DNA of 64,000 nt. Source: Austropuccinia psidii. Taxonomy: Eukaryota; Basidiomycota; Pucciniomycetes; Pucciniales; Sphaerophragmiaceae. The notes beneath the pieces were generated by a model. It saw only the letters and a program-made list of their open reading frames with translations. It did no database searches and was not told where the DNA came from. The number at the start of each line of letters is the position of its first letter. The first letter of the stretch is position 1. The stretch lies in assembly GCA_023105745.1 (NCBI GenBank), contig JALGQZ010000004.1, positions 40,748,437-40,812,436 of the forward strand, in the 5' to 3' direction. This document shows, piece by piece, positions 56,599 through 64,000 of the stretch. Both the position numbers and the translations under genes were made by a program.

Positions 56599-58006
56599 TC
56601 TTGATACATCAGGCAAAAATGCCACACTGAAAGTGTCAGCAAATATAGTCTTTTCTCCTGCGGTTTGATCATTGAGCCACACAGCATCGTAAAAGTAAAT
56701 AGGGAGTCCCCTAGGCACCCTGTTGCATATTGACTCCATAGGTTTGGATGGCTCTTTGCGGATGGGCCTTTGCAATCGTTTACCATTGTCCTTTTCAGCT
56801 TTGCAGATCTCTTCGTCGACTCTCCACATGAAGCCAGTTGCCTGTTTTGAGCAAAAATTCAATTGTTTGATTAAATAAATATTTTTTCTTGCTATCATAC
56901 TTGTCCTTACTATGTGCATCTGTGTTTGCTAAAATTTTCAAGTATCATTTGGGCAACCCATGAGAAACACCAAAATGATAACGAGTATCTCTCAACTGTC
57001 AAACAAACAATATTAAAATGGCGTGAAATTATGTGAAATTTATACTACCTTATCAGCTTACTCTTTTGCTAGCTCGCAAGATTGCTTTTATTTTTGCATC
57101 TTTCTCAAACCTTCCCGTTTTTATTATCTCTCTTCTAAACCTTTGAGCCATGACCGAATGAACATAGTGGCTGTAGGATGCTTCAAGTAGATAAATACTG
57201 TTCAAGAATATGAGGTTAATGATCCTGTATTTGTAGGCTCCTGCAACACCTATTTGACGAAATGATTGAATTGCACTAATCCGACATGCCTTGTTATAGA
57301 GCGTATCACTTTCATTGCTCAAGTCAGGGGCCCATTGGCGTATCCCAAGTTTGGCAAGCAATGTTTGAATATATTAAATATAAAATTCTCTCATGTTGAC
57401 AATTCCTTGGCCCACTTTCTTCCTACCAGCTGTGGAACCTCTAAGTGTGATGATTTTTGAACCTGGCAAAAATGGCATTGTCGTACTGCTTTCAATTACA
57501 TTCTTGATTTCTTCAGCAAAGGAAAGCTTTTGATTGAATTCTCTGAGTAAGTTGTAATTAGGAGGAATGGGGACCTGCCTTTGGTATATAAGGCCCCACA
57601 GTATTTTTATGTGGACATAGAATGCCTCCTATCAGAGCAAAGAAATATCATTATGTGGCTGAAACCTAATTCTCTCTTAAAAAACCAATTGGAACCTGAC
57701 CTTGGTCTTGATAAATGCTTCTGGAACTTCAGCCATCTGAAGTTGATTTGGATGACGTTTAGGTGTGGTGGCTGGCAAAGGTGTAGAAACTGTTTGGCAA
57801 CAGGTCAATTCTCTATTTTTCTTTCCCAAATTTTCTTTCAAGGTTGGTTAAGTTTGTAGCTCGAAGTCCTGTTTTTTAGCTAATAAGGATTTAAAGGCTT
57901 TTTCTCTACTTTCAAGTTGAGCCTGAAGATCAGTAATTTGTTTAGATTGATATATCTTTTGTAAAGGTGTTTTCTGTGAGCAAGATCTATTTCTTGTGTG
58001 ATTCAT
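56599..58006 (-). pseudogene. Gene G, N-terminal and central part (unnamed agaricomycete family)
   Basis: A plausible ATG at 58006 starts MNHTRNRSCSQKTPLQKIYQ and a coiled-coil stretch (DLQAQLESREKAFKSLLAKK), with a TAA near 57857. Later blocks: QVPIPPNYNLLREFNQKLSF, PGSKIITLRGSTAGRKKVGQ, a TAA, then LLAKLGIRQWAPDLSNESDT, SIYLLEASYSHYVHSVMAQR and ASKR. The intron 57061-56996 (66 nt, GTAAGC...TTTGACAG) joins to LRDTRYHFGVSHGLPK, a TGA, YLKILANTDAHSKDKY, a frameshift, then PRGLPIYFYDAVWLNDQTAG and VAFLPDVSR, where E has inserted. It continues at 36598. The LGIR...SNES...LYN and GLPI-FYD-W order fits a recurrent unnamed agaricomycete family. At least one further intron is likely near 57600-57680. 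It lies convergent to the Plavaka-type transposase. Confidence 0.75.
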
Positions 58007-59025
58007 ATCAAAATTTTAATAAAACAGCAATATAGATATAAAGAAATGTGTGGTTATCTAGGGAAACAAAGTAGAGAAAGAGAAGAATCTGAATTAGAAG
58101 CAATGTGGAAGCAAAGACGTTAGCTATAGGATGTAAAAGAAGCAATAGTGATAGTCAAATTAAAAGATAATAAACAGTAAGATTGAAAATTGCACAGGCC
58201 AAGTAAATGATCAAAAATATGAAATGTGTGTTGATCGGCATAGAGGTTGGGGAGAAAAGGAGTGAAGCAGAATAATTCATGTATTTAAATGTTGGTGAGG
58301 ACCTTGGAAGGTGTATGAATAATCCATGGAAGTGCCATTAAAAAAACAAATAAGCGGGAATTAGTAAAATTTCTACTACAGAATGATTGAAAGGTGTAAT
58401 AACACCATCAATGAAAAAAGGAAAACACAGGGCACATTTTTTGATGAAACAAGCAGAACATACTGTGAACTGGTACCATCTAAGCCAAGAAAAAATTATA
58501 TGCCTGTAAAAAGTTTTATAAATAAGTAAATTTTCACATCCTGAAAGGAATAATTAAGAAATAAAATTTGGCCTAACTTTGTCCAAAAAGTGATAGCCAA
58601 AATAAAGACCGTTTTGTGCTTTGTGATGTTGATCACAGCAGTTGAGAAGGCCATTTTTATTGATTTAAATGTGCAATTTACTTTAAGTTTGACTATTCTC
58701 TTTTTGAATTAGGTTTAGGGTTTTTTTTGTGCTTTTGTTTTGATTTAACCGTCTTAGTGTGTCTTTTGTTTCAAGAAATCAATTTTTTTGGGTGTGCTTC
58801 TTCCTTCGGTTGTTTGTTTCCACTTCACTGTTCTTCCTTTGAATGTTGATTCCTTCCGCCTTCTTAAGGTAAACTTTCATGTATTTGAATCTCTTTGTTT
58901 CTTCTACGAATGTCTTGATGTGGGATAAAGCTGCTGGAATATCAAGTAGTTCTAGTTTTCCCTTCATATACCAAAAAAATAAAATGGAAAAATAAAACTT
59001 TTAAAACGTGTAAGAGACAAAAAGA
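58007..59025. other. Upstream flank of gene G, no gene seen
   Basis: Probably includes the promoter of G. A 62-codon Lys-rich minus frame (58967-58779) has no recognised motif. Confidence 0.35.
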
Positions 59026-59102
59026 TTACATCAGCGCGACGCAGTCCGTAGTACATCACCCATTTCACTGTAGTGGGTGGTAAGGAAGGAGCTCTGGCCT
59101 GG
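59026..59102 (-). other. Inverted counterpart of the 7734-7795 motif
   Basis: Reads (minus strand) AGGCCAGAGCTCC, CCACTACAGTGAAATGGG, ACTGCGTCGCGCTGATG. The plus strand CACCCATTTCACTGTAGTGGGTG is itself partly palindromic, and a further GTCACGGGCTCAAGCC word at 59120 looks like a tRNA B box. It could be a terminal inverted repeat or a tRNA-derived SINE remnant. Confidence 0.35.
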
Positions 59103-60110
59103 AAGACTGGAAGTAGGCATGTCACGGGCTCAAGCCACATCAAAGACACACTCAAAATTGAGAACTTTGGGAAATTGAAATTTCTGGAAGTTTTAGGAAG
59201 TTTTGGGAAGATTTAAGAATATTTAGGAATTTTCAGGAAGAATACAGGTGATCTGTCCTATGTGAATTTTCATCAAAATGTGAAACCTAGCCCATAAGTC
59301 AGCCCTCAAACGCCAGAAAAATATAATAAAGTAAAATAAGCTGACTGATTAGTAATCAATTGAGTAATACATGGAGATAATGGTTCCTGGGCCAGAAATT
59401 AAGGTTTGACTGTATTTCACAGCCACATGTCACAGACATGTCATGTGAATAGGTGAGATAATAGTGAATTGATCTTATGGGTCAGAAACATGTGACGTTA
59501 TTATGAAAAGGCAAGTAAAGAAATCTGATTGGTCAGATATCCAGACTAGTGTCATGTTGTGGTATTCCATACCAGTTTTTTCAAGGTTCAAATCCACAAT
59601 GTAAAATCCAAAACTCTAATCAATAATAATAATAATATATAAATAAGAAGAAAATAAAGATAAAAAGTGAAACATAAAAGTAAAACAATTGCAAGAAAAA
59701 GGAAGAGAATTATATTAAAATAACAACAACAAGTATTCCACTGGAATTTAAATCAAATTTTACCTATAGTCACATGTTGCCTCAACCCCATAATATCAAT
59801 AATTCTCTAGATATCATGGATTAAAGAAGAGAAATGATACTATACACTCTATACTAGGTACAAGAATATGCTTAAAAATAATTCAGCTTGTACAAATATT
59901 CAATATGAATAAACATGTGTAATATTACATAAGTAATACCATTACTCTTACAACATCATGTGTTACATGTCTTGACATAAGGAAACACTTACATATAGGT
60001 TAAAATAATGTTACATTACTCAATCCCCACTTAAACTCCCACAACCAAACATTACAGGTATTACTTACAAATTAAATTTTACATAGAAAAATACTAACCT
60101 AAGTACAGAT
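59103..60110. other. No supported gene
   Basis: AT-rich; several CACATG/TCATGTG words and an AATAAT microsatellite near 59625. Nothing recognised. Confidence 0.35.
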
Positions 60111-60780
60111 CAAGGCTGTGAAGAAGAAAAATAAGGTTAGTAGAGATAAGAATACAGTCTTAAAAAATGGTGAAATCCACCAAACATATGGTTCAATATC
60201 TGTATCAAATGGCATCATTCCAAATTCAACCACCAGCAAAAGTGTCTCAAGGCTGTGAAGAAGAAAAATAAGGTTAGTAGAGATAAAAATACAGTTTTAA
60301 AAAATGGTGTAATCAACCAAACATATGGTGCAATATCTGTATCAAATGACACCATCCCAAATTTAACCACCAGCAAAGTTTTCTCAAGGCTGTGAAGAAG
60401 CAAAATAAGGTTAGTAGAGATAAGAATACAGTTTTAAAAAATGGTGCAATCAACCAAATATATGGTGCAATATCTGTATCAAATGACACCATTCCAAATT
60501 TAACCACTAGCAAAAGGGACTCAAGGCTGTGCATAATGAGAATAAAGTTTAGTTAAAATATCAGTATAATTCAAAAAGTATGGTGCAATAAACCAAGCAT
60601 ATGGTGCAATATCCTTAAAAAATGACACCATTACAAATTTAACCACTAGCAAAAATGTTTCAAGGCTGTGCACTGACAATAATAATGTTCAGAATGGTGA
60701 AATAAACCAAACATATGGTGCAATATTGTGATAAAATGACACCATTTTTAATTTACCCACCAGCAAAAATGTCTAAAGGT
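60111..60780 (+). repeat. 137-bp tandem array, about 4.8 units
   Basis: CAAGGCTGTG starts at 60111, 60248, 60385, 60522 and 60661, steps of 137, 137, 137 and 139; the last unit is truncated near 60773. Each unit has AATA(A)GGTTAGTAGAGATAA, AAAAAATGGTG, CAACCAAACATATGGT and a CACCATTCCAAATTTAACCA block. The first three units are closest to each other. Minus-strand frames across it simply repeat. Confidence 0.93.
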
Positions 60781-61990
60781 GGAATTTTTCTAAGTCCCTT
60801 GTTTTGGGAAGGCTTTATGGAGGACCCAAAAGGTATAAATAAAGGGCCTCTCTCCCTGTTTCCCCCTGCTTCTGATTCAGACAATAATCTTTATGATCAA
60901 TCCATCCCTTCTATAGTGGGATAATCTAGTATCTATATTGAAAAAGATCAGTCACAAGGCTCAGTATCTTATAGTATTATTTATGATTAATTAATAAAAT
61001 ATATTTATAATATTTATGAAATAGTTTAATATTTTTTAATAGTCTTACCATTATAGTAGTAGTGTTGAAGTAGTGTTTGAAGTTATTATCATTAGTGATC
61101 TTATCTAATTTATCAATAACCTTTATTTATAGAAGGGATATCATCTTACCCTTATACCTTATATCATAAGCCTTTTAGGTATATTGGATTATATTTATAT
61201 TGATCCTAATAGTATTATATTACTATTATGTCATTTATATCTTACCCTTATATTAAAAAAACCACCCTTAAAGAATTATCTTACCCTTAAATTATTATAT
61301 CTATATTGATAGTATTATTAAATGAACTTTAAAAGTATTAACTAACTATCAAGATTATTTTCATATCAATAGTGATCTTAAACAATATTCTTTAAATATC
61401 TCAGGTACTGAAAGAAGGAATACTGGAAGAATGAATTAAAAAGAATCATAATCAATAACAAGAAAGTTAAGAAAACAAATTATTAAAAAAGTGTTAGCTA
61501 TTACCATTATTATCATAGTGATCTTTTATTGACTGACTGATAGAGACTGCTAAAGAAAACTCTCTAATTGAAAAGCTACAAAACTAAATAATTGATTTGT
61601 GATCTCATCAAAAAGGGTATCTTTTTCGGTATATTCAGAGGGGCAGCTAATACACCTTAGCACCCATAGTTATTGGCTAATTCTGAGATTCAAAACAGAC
61701 TAACCAAAAAATTTCGCCCTCAAGGTACTGCCTATTATTTATCCCACAATTTCACAAGACGTTGCCCCTGCAAACCCAAAATCAATGTTTGCACAGCTTT
61801 GTACAGCCACCAGAGGATGAAAATTTCCAAGTCTCCTCTTTTTTGCACTCCTACGGAGGGCCCCACAGCTATAAATAGAGGCCCTCTCTCCCACTTTTTA
61901 CTTTTCCCCATCTAGGAATCATAAATTGACTTTATTTTTCTGATCCCTCTTCTAGGAGGCTATACTAGAAATTCATTTGATAAATTAAGC
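60781..61990 (+). repeat. Two similar TATA-containing modules
   Basis: 60781-60925 and 61826-61970 share GGA(C/A)TTTTCTAAGTC-like or AATTTCCAAGTCTCC, then a TATAAATA box, GGCCTCTCTCCC and a T/C-rich stretch, then TTCTATAGTGGGATAATCTAG or TTCTAGGAGGCTATACTAGAAA. This is the arrangement of an LTR or promoter with initiator. Between them the sequence is AT-rich with no gene. They may be two diverged copies of one LTR-type repeat. Confidence 0.5.
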
Positions 61991-64000
61991 CTAGTAACTG
62001 AGGATTATTGTTGACATAGATCAAGAGAGCCAAAAGGGTGAAAAGACTTTAGTTCATCCCTTACTAGCAGGTAGACTAGTGCCTTATGTAATTGAGATCT
62101 TAAATCTTGAAGCTCATGAGAAAGGAATCTCTGGAGTTTAGTGTTTAAATCCTTAAAAGTTATTTTTAGAGAGGTTTAAGAGAAAACCATCAAGCCAAAT
62201 TAATTCTGTAGGCTTTAAAATAAAACCTAATCATTTTAATTAGTTTTGGGCTAGTTTTTGATGTAAACTTCCTCAAAGAGAGTAATTTTGCTTGTTTTAA
62301 ATGAAAACCGGCACAACCAAAGTAATTTTACTACTTTTACAATAAAAGTGGATTTTAATTTATTTGTTAATACCTAATAAGTTATCATCGAGCAACAAAA
62401 TCAGATTTAGATACTTTAGTGTTTAGTTAAGATTGATATTGAGCCTATAGCAATTAGCTCGTATTATTATCAACAGCTCATAAGAGATTATATAATTTAG
62501 TATTACAACAGAAAACGAAACATCACATTTAATTATCCATATTATACTATATTACTAACAATTATTAGATTAGTAGCCTATCCATCACATCACAAAGGGC
62601 TTGAAATAGAATTTTACTCTTTCTAGCTTGTCCTTTCAGAGAATTGAATATTGCTATCATATTAGCTATTAGTTTCTATATTTAATCAAGAATTATCAAG
62701 AAAAGAAGATTCTCTGTCTTTTTGTATTATAAGATAGTGTTTCCTGTTATTTTTTATTTATTTTAGTTATTATATTATTTTATATATTGCTGTACAATTC
62801 TTTGGTGGAGTCCATTTAGCCTGCTGAAAGCTTTTCAAAGAATTTATTTGTTAAGGTTTTAAATAACCATTGTTTTGAGTAGAGAAAGGTCTTATTAGAG
62901 ATTGTTGAGTACAATTTTTTCTGATAAAGCCACTATCAATAATAAAAATTGATTTGGTGAACTCAGTAAAGATAACTTAGCATATTAGGAAGGACAGTCT
63001 AGATTCTTCTAGCACACAAGAAGAGAAAGGGTTAAAAGTCCCAAACAGAAATTCAAAACTTTTTTCTTGTAATTTCCCCTTCCAGGTACTGCCTCATTTT
63101 ATCCCACACGCAGAGGAGTTTCCAAAATGTCTCCCTGGAACTTGTTCCAACATGCTCATAGCATTACTTGGGGAACCACCAACTTTCATGCACTGTGGTC
63201 CTGGTGGGGCATGGGTTGAAGATCGCCAATCAAATCCTACTCAAACATTATTTTTTGAGGGTTTATTGAAAAAAGAGCAGAATGACTCTTCTTAACCTCA
63301 ACAACCTGATCTTTCATTGATTTTTTTCACATGGCATCCAAAAATTCTATTCATAACTGAAAGTTTTAGAAAAGAAGACTTCAAGCTTACAGTTCCTAAA
63401 GAATACAACTGTAATTCTCATAGTCAATGTCAAATCTTTACTCCCACCACTCCCACTCCAAACTTGACTCCACCCTCATATCCAGAAGTCTTTTCTTTGC
63501 GATCCAAGAATAAACTAATACAATTACCCAGTGGATCATACCTTCCCATGATGGCCCCGCCCCATTCCATGAATAATACCCCCCACCTACCTCATCAAAA
63601 AAACTGGACTAGCTTTTTTCTGTGGTTCAGAAATCCCCAATGAACAATTGACCCATAAACTTTGGGCCACCTCACCCCCTGGATCCACTTTTAAAGCCAC
63701 ACACATAATTACAAACATTGTGGTCAGCTTATTCAAATTAATTTTGAACAATACACCTCTTGGTGGACTTCTGGCCAATAATATGGGATGAGGTAAACCC
63801 ATTCAGGCCATTGCACTAAATGGTACATCCAAGGAGCAGCTAATTTCTACCCCCCACTGCTCCATGCCCATCTTGCTTAATCACCAACTGGAAATTAGAA
63901 ATAACCAAGCATTCTCATGATTGAGCACTGTAAGACAAAATCCACCATGGCCCCACTCATCACTCATTGTCTGAGGCCAACATCTTACAATGTGATATCT
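61991..64000. other. No supported gene; degraded repeat sequence
   Basis: A GGTACTGCCTCATTTTATCCCAC word at 63086 echoes 61721 and suggests a third copy of the module nearby. A 108-codon plus frame (63317-63643) is Pro/Ser-rich with no recognised domain. GATCGCCAATCAAATCC at 63222 is reminiscent of a tRNA T arm, but I cannot fold a tRNA around it. Confidence 0.35.

Noticed and set aside
59040..59140. tRNA-derived SINE
   Set aside because: B-box-like GGGCTCAAGCC is present, but the A box and tail are unconvincing; kept only as an unexplained inverted motif.
60215..60534. Two similar minus-strand frames
   Set aside because: Both are translations of the 137-bp tandem unit; no independent evidence of coding.
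63180..63245. Possible tRNA gene
   Set aside because: A T-arm-like word is present but no acceptor stem or anticodon arm could be paired.

Overview
The window looks like an AT-rich, CpG-poor, transposon-packed stretch of a filamentous fungal genome, most likely an agaricomycete basidiomycete. The evidence is: Plavaka-type (CACTA-related) transposase remains; chromodomain Ty3/gypsy retrotransposons; 66-76 nt introns with CTAAC-type branch sites; and an unnamed gene family I associate with agaricomycete genomes. I see no intact housekeeping gene, rRNA, confident tRNA or CRISPR. Almost everything is a transposable element or its debris. Many boundaries are fixed by matching 5-bp target-site duplications (TSDs).

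Layout. 1-7.7 kb: a 40-bp minisatellite, a decayed three-exon Cys-rich gene on the minus strand, a solo LTR (F, TSD GGCTG) and a diverged direct repeat. 8.2-32.6 kb: one Plavaka-type transposase gene broken by two insertions, solo LTR C1 (TSD AGCTT) and gypsy element B1 (11107-31009, TSD ACGCC). B1 is broken by gypsy element A (13270-25398), and A by solo LTR C2 (TSD AATGC), so the nest is four levels deep. 33-35.8 kb: an AT-rich inverted repeat holding solo LTR C3. 36.25-58.0 kb: an unnamed minus-strand gene (G) split by gypsy element E (36599-56598, TSD TCTTG), which is itself split by a second B copy, B2 (41003-50687, TSD GCTGT). 58-64 kb: non-coding sequence with a 137-bp tandem array and two similar TATA-containing modules.

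How the pieces work together. A and B are minus-strand, related chromoviruses. Each has a helical first gag ORF with an intron of 67-68 nt, a second gag ORF in the -1 frame, then protease, RT, RNase H, integrase and chromodomain. Both share a candidate primer-binding site. E is a different plus-strand chromovirus with a GGGAAAA slippery site at the gag-pol junction. Its most unusual feature lies between pol and the 3' LTR: a spliced antisense gene encoding a protein with Zn2Cys6 (Gal4-type) cysteine spacing, with a cluster of ten TGCGCA palindromes upstream of its start. All autonomous elements seen here carry stops or frameshifts, so these copies are probably dead.

Removing the datable insertions brings the Plavaka transposase and gene G together as convergent genes about 7.8 kb apart end to end, flanked by a weakly similar inverted motif. 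They may once have formed a single two-gene DNA transposon.
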